Assembly: GCA_903859225.1 (NCBI GenBank)
Contig: CAIOLV010000146.1
Span: forward strand, 1-6,618
Source: an uncultured bacterium
GTDB taxonomy: Bacteria > Bipolaricaulota > Bipolaricaulia > UBA7950 > UBA9294
Length of the DNA stretch: 6,618 nt
Direction of reading: 5' to 3'
Below the pieces are notes generated by a model, which had not been told where the DNA came from, did no database searches, and saw only the letters and a list, made by a program, of their open reading frames with translations. Shown here piece after piece: positions 1 through 5,236 of the stretch. The position numbers and the translations under genes are program-made. The stretch's first letter is position 1, and every line of letters starts with the position of its first letter.

Positions 1-510
1 GAGATCGTGGCGCGCCCCGTCCCGCTCGATGAACTCGCGGTAGTTTCCCTCCCGAACGAAGCCGAGCTTCTCGTACATGGCGATGGCGCGCGGGTTGTAG
101 TCGATCACGGTGAGCTGCAGACGATGGAGGTTGAGTTCGTCGAACGCGTACTGGATGACGAGTTTCATCGCCTCGCTGCCGTACCCTTTGCTCCAGTCCT
201 CTCGGCGGCCGATTCCCACTCCGACCCACGCGGTGCGGCTACCCCACGCGATGTCGAACAAGCCAACCGTGCCGATGAGCGTGTCGTCCGAGTTTCTTTG
301 GATGCCGAACAAGTAGGCGGTCGACGATTCGTTCTCGCGATCGATAAACGCGGCGACCTCTTCCGGCGTCTCCATGGCGGCGATCTCCGTGTCCTGAAGA
401 CGCAGGTAGCCAGTGTCGTGCGTCCATAGAGCCATCGCTGGAGAGTCGTCCCGCGTCAGGCGGGTGAGGTGCACTCTCTTGCCCTGGAAGAGATTCTTGT
501 CGATCGACAT
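1..510 (-). CDS. GNAT-family N-acetyltransferase (RimJ/RimL-like), C-terminus cut by window edge
   Basis: The frame runs open from an ATG at 510 to base 1, giving 170 visible residues with no stop, so the C-terminus lies outside the window. An AGAGGA Shine-Dalgarno sequence sits four bases before the ATG. The protein begins MSIDKNLFQGKRVHLTRL, the usual first strand of RimL-type acetyltransferases. It carries the acetyl-CoA pyrophosphate-binding motif A as WSKGYGSEAM (R/Q-x-x-G-x-G/A pattern), then the motif B part NPRAIAMYEKLGFVREG. This family transfers acetyl from acetyl-CoA to an amine, either a protein N-terminus or a small molecule such as a polyamine or an antibiotic. The substrate cannot be read from sequence. 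It is cytoplasmic, with no signal or membrane segment. It appears to be transcribed alone: the next minus-strand gene lies more than 300 bases upstream with a hairpin between. Confidence 0.9.
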   Translation of the reverse strand, partial: MSIDKNLFQGKRVHLTRLTRDDSPAMALWTHDTGYLRLQDTEIAAMETPEEVAAFIDRENESSTAYLFGIQRNSDDTLIGTVGLFDIAWGSRTAWVGVGIGRREDWSKGYGSEAMKLVIQYAFDELNLHRLQLTVIDYNPRAIAMYEKLGFVREGNYREFIERDGARHDL

Positions 511-533
511 GCCATCCTCTCTCGGAAGGTCCC

Positions 534-565
534 GAGTCTCCCGCGGCCCTGAGTCTCCCGCGGCC
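534..565. repeat. 15-bp direct repeat, two copies, 17-bp period
   Basis: GAGTCTCCCGCGGCC occurs at 534-548 and again exactly at 551-565, separated by CT. Each copy contains the palindrome CCGCGG. The pair lies 24-55 bases upstream of the acetyltransferase start on the minus strand, where an operator could sit, but nothing else supports a regulatory role. Confidence 0.8.
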
Positions 566-586
566 GTAGGGCGAGAATAGCTCGGC

Positions 587-626
587 CGGCGGCGGAAGTC
601 GAGACGAGGCAACGACTTCCCCGCCG
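587..626. repeat. Strong inverted repeat (hairpin, about 14-bp stem)
   Basis: CGGCGGCGGAAGTCG at 587-601 pairs with CGACTTCCCCGCCG at 613-626 across an 11-base loop, with one bulged base. Read on the minus strand, it lies between the metallophosphoesterase and the acetyltransferase and could end or insulate transcripts. No T-tract follows on either strand, so a classical intrinsic terminator is not supported. Confidence 0.65.
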
Positions 627-840
627 ATGAGAGGGGCTAATGGCCGCCGGTCAGCACGAAGCGGACGAATCTGAAGGCGTAGCCTGCGGCACACAGCAGT
701 CCGAAGCGCTTGGCGCGTGAGGGTTCGATCGGCGCTGCACTCGGACGACCCTAGTTGCTGCCACATTTGAGCTGCTCGCGAAGAGCGGCAGATGCTTTGG
801 GCTTCCATGGCTCTCGGTATCGCCGAACGCGCCTCTGCTT

Positions 841-1563
841 CTATCCCAAGAGATGGACGCGCGCCGTGACGCGCTCGCCGAGCTCTAGGACCGCGTAGGT
901 GGGCCGCGCATGCGGCGGCGCGATCGAACCGGGATTCACGAACAGGATGCCATGCCACTCCCGCACGACCGGAGTGTGGAAATGCCCGAACACGATGACG
1001 TCGCAGTCGGGGAGCTGGACCTCCATGGCCTGGCAGAAGAGATCGAACTGCGGCTCGTCGTAACGGCAGGCGGTGTATTGATTCTGCAGCATCGACCGCT
1101 GGTGGCCATGGCAGACGCCGACACGCCGGCCGGCGAGCGACAGCGTGGTCCGCTCCGGAAGACAGCGGGCAACCTCTAAGGGATCGCAATTCCCGGCAAC
1201 GGCCGTCGTCGGAGCCATCGCGTCCTGTTCGTCGAGGACATCGAGAGACACGAGATCTCCGGTGTGGATAATGCAATTGACTTCGGACAGGCCTGCTCTG
1301 AGAGGCTCGGGAAGCCGGACCAACGCGGTCGGGACATTCGTGTCTGCAATCAAGCCGACGCGGTAGACTCCGTCCGTCGTCGCGGTTGAGGCTACAGCGA
1401 GTTGCGTTTCGAAGGCAAAGCGGTGCGTTCCTTCAGCCGTCGCGGCGCCCTCATACCCGCGGAGGGTGCGCGCGTCAATGAGCCGTCGGCGGCGCCTCGG
1501 TCCCAGACCGAAGCGGGGTAGAATCGTCGCGCGGAGGTGGACATGACGCAGGCGCTTCCTCAT
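841..1563 (-). CDS. YfcE/MJ0936-like metallophosphoesterase; start uncertain, first metal motif altered
   Basis: The last 170 or so residues form a calcineurin-like phosphoesterase domain of the YfcE/MJ0936 type. Motifs in order are LIADTN, HTGD, AGNCD, CHGHQ and FGHFHTP, closing with the family's NPGS. Enzymes of this family are small cytoplasmic two-metal phosphodiesterases. The first motif is normally D-x-H, but here the codon at 1336-1338 is AAT (Asn), so one metal ligand is replaced. The start is also odd. The only ATG in frame is at 1563, giving 68 unconserved residues that overlap the 5' end of the divergent phosphorylase gene, with no clear Shine-Dalgarno. No ATG, GTG or TTG lies close before the domain. 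An ACG-GAC-GGA-GTC stretch just upstream could be a mutated start, or the gene may be decaying. The domain assignment is firm; activity is not. Confidence 0.75.
   Translation of the reverse strand: MRKRLRHVHLRATILPRFGLGPRRRRRLIDARTLRGYEGAATAEGTHRFAFETQLAVASTATTDGVYRVGLIADTNVPTALVRLPEPLRAGLSEVNCIIHTGDLVSLDVLDEQDAMAPTTAVAGNCDPLEVARCLPERTTLSLAGRRVGVCHGHQRSMLQNQYTACRYDEPQFDLFCQAMEVQLPDCDVIVFGHFHTPVVREWHGILFVNPGSIAPPHARPTYAVLELGERVTARVHLLG
1519..1537 (+). promoter_or_regulatory. Possible -10 element and Shine-Dalgarno of the phosphorylase gene
   Basis: TAGAAT at 1519-1524 differs from TATAAT at one base and stands 18 bases before the start codon, which would give a very short leader. No good -35 hexamer is seen at 16-18 bases spacing. 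GGAGG at 1533-1537, five bases before ATG 1543, is a strong ribosome site. It decides the start against the GTG at 1537, which it overlaps. Confidence 0.35.
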
Positions 1564-2340
1564 CTATTGCTCAGCCCCGGCGACTTGCCGGACGTGGTGC
1601 TGGTCCCAGGGGACCCGAAGCGAGCGGAACGAATCGCCGAGAGTCTGGAGGGCGCAGTGCGCCTGGCGGCGAATCGTGAGTATCACAGCTACCGGGGCAC
1701 GCATCGCGGGGTCTCGATCGGAGTGACATCGGCCGGCGTCGGCGCGGCGGGCGCGGTCATCGCCTACGAAGAAGCCATCCGAGCTGGCGCGCGGACGCTG
1801 ATCCGTGTCGGCACTGCTGGATCGCTCTCCGATGGCGTCGTGGCGGGTGATCTTGTTGTCGTCCTCGCCGCGGCGCGCGGTGAGGGCGTGTCGCGCCAGT
1901 TGGTGCCGATCGAAATGCCGGCCATCGCCGATCCCGACGTCTCGGCTGCCCTTTGGGCTGCTGCAAGAGAGGGAGGCGAGCGCGCTCATCGGGGGATTGG
2001 GCTCACGGTAGATGCCTTCTACCGCGGTGTCCTCGACCTCGGGTTTGAGACCTATGCCGCGGCAGGTGCGGTGTGCGTTGAGATGGAGTGCTCCGCGCTG
2101 TTCATCGTCGGAACGATGCGTCGTGTTCGGACCGGCGCCGTCGTGGCCATCGACGGAGACGCTCGTTCCGCGTCGTCTGGCGATCACGACCCGCACCGCG
2201 ATCTCGTGCGAAACGCGATCGATCGGGAAATCCGCATCGCGCTCGATGCTGCGGCGTCTCTCTCGATGGCCTCCGGCCTCGGCGGCGAATCCGCTATCAT
2301 CGGGCGGGCGTCGGCAAGACGTGCGTGCAAAGGAGGTTGA
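1543..2340 (+). CDS. udp: Uridine phosphorylase-family nucleoside phosphorylase (NP-I)
   Basis: This 265-residue cytoplasmic protein belongs to the nucleoside phosphorylase-I family. Such enzymes split a nucleoside with phosphate into free base and ribose-1-phosphate for salvage. Visible motifs are VPGDPKR (residues 21-27, phosphate binding), the GVGAAGAVIAYEE segment, RVGTAGSL (88-95, phosphate and base site) and VEMECSALF (from about 179, with the ribose-binding E-M-E). The N-terminal LSPGDLPDVVLVPGDP pattern and the overall length match uridine phosphorylases better than DeoD. Purine or mixed specificity is possible, because the late motif reads AIDGDARS rather than the E. coli Udp sequence. 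The last 25 or so residues (ASGLGGESAIIGRASARRACKGG) look unconserved. ATG 1543 is chosen for its GGAGG site. The stop is TGA, overlapped by the Shine-Dalgarno of the next gene, so the two are probably co-transcribed. Confidence 0.87.
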   Translation: MTQALPHLLLSPGDLPDVVLVPGDPKRAERIAESLEGAVRLAANREYHSYRGTHRGVSIGVTSAGVGAAGAVIAYEEAIRAGARTLIRVGTAGSLSDGVVAGDLVVVLAAARGEGVSRQLVPIEMPAIADPDVSAALWAAAREGGERAHRGIGLTVDAFYRGVLDLGFETYAAAGAVCVEMECSALFIVGTMRRVRTGAVVAIDGDARSASSGDHDPHRDLVRNAIDREIRIALDAAASLSMASGLGGESAIIGRASARRACKGG

Positions 2341-2347
2341 GCCGGCC

Positions 2348-2554
2348 ATGCCAGTCAGCGGGGGAACGGTCGTCATCGTCCTGGTCCTTGGGCTCTGTGC
2401 CGCAGCAACGATCTACGTCACGGCGAGAAGCTACATGTGGTCGCGCAAGGACCACTCCGGCCGACCGGAGGATGAGACGTCAGAGGCCGCGCCGAAGACG
2501 AAAGACAAGACGGAAGACAAGACGGACGGAAAGGCTCCACCCTCATCCGGCTAG
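2348..2554 (+). CDS. Small single-pass membrane protein of unknown function with charged tail
   Basis: I do not recognise this 68-residue protein. It starts at ATG 2348, 11 bases after AGGAGG (2331-2336), which itself runs into the TGA of the phosphorylase gene. Residues about 7-28 (TVVIVLVLGLCAAATIYVTA) form one transmembrane helix. A short basic stretch (RSYMWSRK) follows, suggesting that the C-terminus is cytoplasmic. The remaining 35 residues are hydrophilic and low in complexity, with the repeat KTKDKTEDKTDGK encoded by a 12-bp tandem duplication. No domain or catalytic motif is visible. Its TAG (2552-2554) overlaps the TAG of the convergent GH114-like gene (2551-2553) by two bases. The good ribosome site and helix argue that it is real; the function is unknown. 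Confidence 0.65.
   Translation: MPVSGGTVVIVLVLGLCAAATIYVTARSYMWSRKDHSGRPEDETSEAAPKTKDKTEDKTDGKAPPSSG
2503..2526 (+). repeat. 12-bp tandem duplication inside the small membrane protein gene
   Basis: AGACAAGACGGA occurs twice back to back (2503-2514 and 2515-2526), preceded by a diverged partial copy. The 12-bp unit keeps the frame and encodes the lysine/aspartate repeat of the tail. Slippage could change tail length without breaking the gene. Confidence 0.7.
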
Positions 2555-3515
2555 GGGCTTTCGAACGCTGCATACGCATCGAACTTGTCAAGGCAGATTC
2601 CGTCGAATTCCGCGTCCACAAGTCCGCTGATACACGCGTCAATGATGGTCTGCCACCCGGGATCCCAGAACTGCATGGCGTAATTTCCAGGCCAGTCCGG
2701 ATTCTCGTCCCCGAGCCAGGCGGGTGGATGCTCGTCTCAACTTGGATCCCAGTCGTTGCGATCGTCCTCCGCCTTTCCAATCGAGAGGTAGGCGAGGACG
2801 ATGCGCTTTTCCCCGCCCGGCTTCGACTTGAGGGACTCAACGTCGGAGCGAGACAGAGGTTGGTCGACGTCAGACCATCCGTCGAGCACGACCACGTCGT
2901 AGTTGGTGGCAGCGATCGCCGTCGCCAGCGCGCGTCGATCGATGAAACGCCCCGGGTTGAGCAGAAAGAGGACGTTACGGGCGGACGAGAGCGCCAGGAC
3001 ACTACCGGCGCTCTCGTCGAACGGCTGCATATTGTCGAAAGCGATCGCTCCCAGGTCTCGGGTTGGCGCGGCGTAGCCGGCGAATCCGTGCGCCGCCCAG
3101 ACGGAGCGCGCCGCCTGGATGTGCTCTGAGCCTCGGCAATAGTCGACGACGGGCGCCGCGCGGCCACCGCTCTTGACCCGATCGAGAAGCGCGAGCAGCC
3201 GCTCGTGGTCTTCCTGCGGCGTCGGGACGTCATCTGTCGTGTATCCGAAGGAGAGGTCCTCCTGCCCAACGCCGTCGAGGACCGCGAAGTACTCTGCGGC
3301 GAGGTCGCTGTCGGGTAGACGTCTATCGTCAGAAGCTCGAGCCCGTTCCGGGGAATGATGAGGAGCCCTGGGGCGGCCGATCTCGCCTGCTCCGCGATCA
3401 CGAAGTCGCGCATCGCCTCGTGCGGTGAGATGTCCAGAGAAGAAGCGGCCGCGTTCCCGCCAGAGACGGGTGCGGCAGAGAGCACCGCGAAGGCGATCGT
3501 CCGGTTTCCCGTCAC
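2551..3515 (-). pseudogene. Secreted GH114/TM1410-like glycoside hydrolase, broken by a frameshift and an in-frame TGA
   Basis: Joined across two lesions, the reading gives about 320 residues related to GH114/TM1410 proteins (endo-alpha-1,4-polygalactosaminidase-like, TIM-barrel, usually exported). The start is GTG at 3515, overlapping the upstream TGA as GTGA. The first 25 residues resemble a weak signal peptide. Family signatures follow: MRDFVIAEQAR, LLIIPRNGLELL, LDGVGQEDLSFGY, PVVDYC, NVLFLLNPGRF, VLAYLSIGKAEDDR, PPAWLGDENPDWPGNY, QFWDPGWQ and FDGICLDKFDAY. The frame changes by one missing base near 3325-3332 (after NGLELLT). A TGA at 2737-2739 falls in NDWDPS-*-DEHPPAWLG, where relatives usually have Trp. 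The family's GEAE reads GKAE here. Downstream of the TGA the frame stays open and conserved to the TAG at 2551. Relaxed selection is likely, but two assembly errors would give the same picture. Confidence 0.85.
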
Positions 3516-3976
3516 GCGAGGAAAACGACGACGAGAACGAGCGCGGCCAGGCCGACGAGCAGGATCGTCAGCCACGGGATGCCTGACGGATGGATCGAGT
3601 CCAGTGGAGACGCGCACGCCGCTGATGCGCACGCCTCGACCGCGGATCGCAGGGTGAGCTCGTTCGCGCGACTGGCGCCCACGAGTGCCGTCTTGCCGAC
3701 GAAAATCACGGGAAACTGCAACGGCACCACGCCGTATACCGCAGCGAGCGACCACATCAGCGTTGCGTCCGGATCCGCTCCCTCGATGTAGCGAAATCCG
3801 AGGTTGGGGTATTGTGCCTCGAGGTCCTTTAGCACCGGCTCCATGCGGAGGCAATCCTCGCATCCCTCGCGATAGAACACGACCACGACCGGATCCTGAG
3901 CGACAGACGCCGCCTGAGACACGGCCGCGAACGCAGCCATGCCGATGGCGAGAAGAAGGGCGACTCTTGCGATCAT
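3512..3976 (-). CDS. Membrane-anchored thioredoxin-fold protein with CEDC motif
   Basis: This protein has 154 residues. ATG 3976 has GAGGTGA four bases upstream. Residues 1-23 form a signal sequence (ARVALLLAIGMAAFAAVSQA). A thioredoxin-like domain follows with VVVVFYREGCEDCLRM, placing the redox pair at Cys39 and Cys42. The cis-proline loop is LQFPVIFVG. The last 22 residues (IPWLTILLVGLAALVLVVVF) form a transmembrane helix. The domain therefore faces outside the cytoplasm and is held to the membrane, the arrangement used for disulfide exchange in the cell envelope. Two extra Cys (ACASAAC) precede the anchor helix. Partner and electron source are not shown here. It lies 50 bases after the patatin gene and overlaps the GH114-like gene by GTGA, so it is probably the middle gene of an operon. 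The domain call is firm; the exact role is open. Confidence 0.85.
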   Translation of the reverse strand: MIARVALLLAIGMAAFAAVSQAASVAQDPVVVVFYREGCEDCLRMEPVLKDLEAQYPNLGFRYIEGADPDATLMWSLAAVYGVVPLQFPVIFVGKTALVGASRANELTLRSAVEACASAACASPLDSIHPSGIPWLTILLVGLAALVLVVVFLA

Positions 3977-4026
3977 CGGCTCACCTCGTGCGACATCATG
4001 GAGCACGGCCCGAGGACGGGCAACCG

Positions 4027-4953
4027 CTACCCCGCGGACCGCTCGGCCAGCACTTCCCGCAGTTGAGGCAACGCGGCTTCGGCCGCCCGTTCCCCCGCCT
4101 CGATGCCCTCCCTTGCCTGACGGAAGCCGAGGATGGTCAGCGATAGCTCGGGGCGAATCAGAACCTCGGGGGGATCGAGGACCAGTCGCTGCCGGACGAT
4201 CTCCTGCAACAGGATGGAGACCGATTGGTTCAGGATGCTGTACAGTCCGGGAAGCGGCCTCTCGGGGCGCTCCCGGAACGCCGCCTCGAGCCACTCCGTG
4301 AGGCTGGCCGGAAGCCACGTCTGTTGGCTGAGACCGTCGTGGACGTGGTCTCCGATCCGATTCCACACACCGCGGCCGCTCGGCGTGGTGGGCACAGGTC
4401 GCGCAGTGATGTCGACCGCGATCACGATGTCCGCTCCGAGATTGCGGCACACGCTGACCGGGACGGGATCCACCATGCCACCGTCCACGAGGATGCGCGA
4501 TCCGTGGCGCACCGGGAAGAAGATGCCGGGAATCGCGGTGGAAGCGAGGACGGCGTCGACGAGCGATCCGGTCTTGAGCACCACGGGCTCTCCCGTGTCG
4601 ATGTCGCAGGCTACGGCAGCGAAAGGCATCGCCAGATCCTCGATCGTGACGTCCCCGAACAACCCGTGAAGGAGCTTCCTCAGTTCGTGGCCCGAACTGA
4701 GTCCTGCGCTGGGAAATGTGGGCATGAAACCCCGCAGGACTCTGGAGACACCGACCGCGAGCCATTCCTTCTCCATGTCGGCGGTCGGCTTCCCGGCAGC
4801 GTACGCGGCGCCAATCAGCGACCCGATGCTCGACCCCGCGACAACAGTAGGGCGAATGCCTTCCCGGTCTAGGACCTTCAGGATGCCTGTGTGTGCTGCC
4901 CCCCTCGCTCCGCCGGAGCCGAGGGCAAGGCCAATGCGCGGTTCGGAGTTCAT
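4027..4953 (-). CDS. Patatin-like phospholipase (RssA/NTE type)
   Basis: This 308-residue protein is a complete patatin-like serine hydrolase. The oxyanion-hole motif GSGGARG is at residues 12-18, the nucleophile elbow GSSIG at 40-44 (Ser42) and the catalytic aspartate in VDGGMVDPVPV at Asp157. These form the Ser-Asp dyad typical of the family, which hydrolyses acyl esters of phospholipids or related lipids. There is no signal peptide, so it acts in the cytoplasm or at the inner membrane face. The length suits bacterial RssA/YchK-type members. The start MNSEPRIGLALGSGG puts the glycine loop at its usual distance from the N-terminus. The Shine-Dalgarno is weak (GAGAGAG). It heads the minus-strand cluster with the thioredoxin-fold and GH114-like genes. 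A hairpin and a micro-gene lie just upstream, so its expression may depend on read-through from the promoter at 5196. Confidence 0.93.
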   Translation of the reverse strand: MNSEPRIGLALGSGGARGAAHTGILKVLDREGIRPTVVAGSSIGSLIGAAYAAGKPTADMEKEWLAVGVSRVLRGFMPTFPSAGLSSGHELRKLLHGLFGDVTIEDLAMPFAAVACDIDTGEPVVLKTGSLVDAVLASTAIPGIFFPVRHGSRILVDGGMVDPVPVSVCRNLGADIVIAVDITARPVPTTPSGRGVWNRIGDHVHDGLSQQTWLPASLTEWLEAAFRERPERPLPGLYSILNQSVSILLQEIVRQRLVLDPPEVLIRPELSLTILGFRQAREGIEAGERAAEAALPQLREVLAERSAG

Positions 4954-4989
4954 GGCTCTCTCAGGGCAAGCGTGGACTGCCCCGACAAA

Positions 4990-5042
4990 GATGACAGCAG
5001 CCTCGGACTCTCGGTGGGCTTGTATGGAGGCTGCTGTCTTCT
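4990..5042 (-). terminator. Long hairpin after the 19-residue peptide gene; terminator or attenuator
   Basis: GACAGCAGCCTC at 4993-5004 pairs perfectly with GAGGCTGCTGTC at 5027-5038. Three more outer pairs follow after one mismatch, around a 22-base loop. It starts 13 bases after the peptide's stop on the minus strand and ends about 37 bases before the patatin ATG. Only a weak T-rich stretch (CATCTTTGTC) follows, so termination may be partial. The position also suits an attenuator controlling read-through into the patatin operon. Confidence 0.5.
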
Positions 5043-5050
5043 CAATCCAG

Positions 5051-5110
5051 CTACTTTCCCTTTTTCGGTGCGGGCTTTGCTGGCTTCTTCGCCGCTGGCT
5101 TCTTGGTCAT
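5051..5110 (-). CDS. 19-residue Lys/Pro/Ala-rich basic peptide
   Basis: ATG 5110 to TAG 5051 encodes MTKKPAAKKPAKPAPKKGK, with eight lysines, four prolines and four alanines and no acidic residue. AAGGAGG, a full anti-16S match, sits eight bases before the ATG. A perfect TTGACA/TATAAT promoter lies about 60 bases upstream, and a long hairpin follows the stop. This is the layout of a complete minimal transcription unit. Its composition resembles the tails of histone H1-like or other nucleic-acid-binding proteins, but so short a peptide proves nothing about function. It could instead be a leader peptide whose translation governs the hairpin and the patatin operon. A longer in-frame version from upstream ATGs would begin inside the promoter and lacks a ribosome site. 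It shares its control region with the divergent ArsR-CDF operon. Confidence 0.6.
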   Translation of the reverse strand: MTKKPAAKKPAKPAPKKGK

Positions 5111-5115
5111 TCTTG

Positions 5116-5125
5116 CCACCTCCTT
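5116..5125 (-). promoter_or_regulatory. Very strong Shine-Dalgarno of the 19-residue peptide
   Basis: AAGGAGGTGG on the minus strand contains the complete AAGGAGG anti-16S match eight bases before ATG 5110. It is the best ribosome site in the window. It decides both that this tiny frame is translated and where it starts. Confidence 0.8.
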
Positions 5126-5140
5126 CGGTGACTTGGTAAT

Positions 5141-5166
5141 TGCGCACTTGTCTAGATGCGCACTTG
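5141..5166. repeat. Direct repeat TGCGCACTTG, two copies, 16-bp period
   Basis: TGCGCACTTG is at 5141-5150 and 5157-5166. A weaker third ACTTG is at 5131-5135, and an inverted CAAGTG at 5194-5199. On the minus strand the two full copies fall at about the transcription start and just after it, and on the plus strand between -35 and -10 and over the -35. That is where a repressor would block both promoters. Confidence 0.6.
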
Positions 5167-5176
5167 GCATTATACT
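5148..5176 (+). promoter_or_regulatory. Probable promoter of the arsR-CDF operon
   Basis: TTGTCT at 5148-5153 and TATACT at 5171-5176 are separated by 17 bases, matching the sigma-70 consensus at four and five of six bases. Transcription would start near 5183 and give a leader of about 54 bases to the ArsR ATG. It overlaps the divergent minus-strand promoter, so the two may compete. Confidence 0.55.
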
Positions 5177-5196
5177 CATCAATGAGGCCCTGTCAA
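5169..5196 (-). promoter_or_regulatory. Perfect consensus sigma-70 promoter for the peptide unit
   Basis: On the minus strand TTGACA (5196-5191) and TATAAT (5174-5169) are both perfect, with 16 bases between them. The start point would be near 5162, giving a leader of about 52 bases to ATG 5110. So strong a promoter in GC-rich DNA usually needs a repressor or an abundant product. Confidence 0.75.
5175..5186. promoter_or_regulatory. Inverted repeat CTCAT-CA-ATGAG, candidate ArsR operator
   Basis: Two perfect five-base half sites around a CA centre lie inside the spacer of the minus promoter and over the predicted plus-strand start point. ArsR/SmtB dimers commonly bind imperfect inverted repeats with a two-base centre at such positions. 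Binding by the neighbouring ArsR protein is inferred. Confidence 0.45.
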
Positions 5197-5236
5197 GTGG
5201 TTTGGCGCGAGATGGGGCCGATGCAGGAGGAACGGA

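Larger units (their letters stand above)
511..840. other. Intergenic stretch with no convincing gene; repeat, hairpin and possible gene remnants
   Basis: These 330 bases separate the metallophosphoesterase stop from the acetyltransferase start. No frame gives a credible start, ribosome site and domain, and I found no tRNA cloverleaf. It holds a 15-bp direct repeat near 534-565 and a strong hairpin at 587-626. On the minus strand, the metallophosphoesterase frame continues past its TAG through two further TAG-ended blocks. The first ends ...REQLKCGSN near 757, and the second ends ...FRFVRFVLTGGH at 637. The second block is hydrophobic and has the look of a true protein tail. These could be remnants of a lost gene or a piece of an interspersed repeat, or chance open frame in GC-rich DNA. 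Confidence 0.5.

Noticed and set aside
721..745. GGTTCGATC, resembling a tRNA T-loop
   Set aside because: The flanking bases do not form a T-stem and no acceptor or anticodon arm is present.
239..1276. Long 345-residue minus-strand open frame
   Set aside because: It runs in another frame across the acetyltransferase and metallophosphoesterase genes, is rich in Arg, Pro and Ser with no domain, and is a product of high GC content.
1564..2376. 270-residue minus-strand open frame opposite the phosphorylase gene
   Set aside because: The plus strand carries clear phosphorylase motifs through the same bases; this frame has none and is a shadow.
2690..2760. TGA read as Trp or selenocysteine by recoding
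   Set aside because: Other genes here stop at TGA, no selenocysteine-type hairpin was evident after it, and the gene carries a second independent frameshift, so decay or assembly error is simpler.
2418..3863. 481-residue minus-strand open frame
   Set aside because: Only its middle part, just after GTG 3515, is real (the start of the GH114-like protein). Before that it shadows the thioredoxin-fold gene, and after the frameshift it is low-complexity Ser/Arg/Thr translation of the wrong frame.
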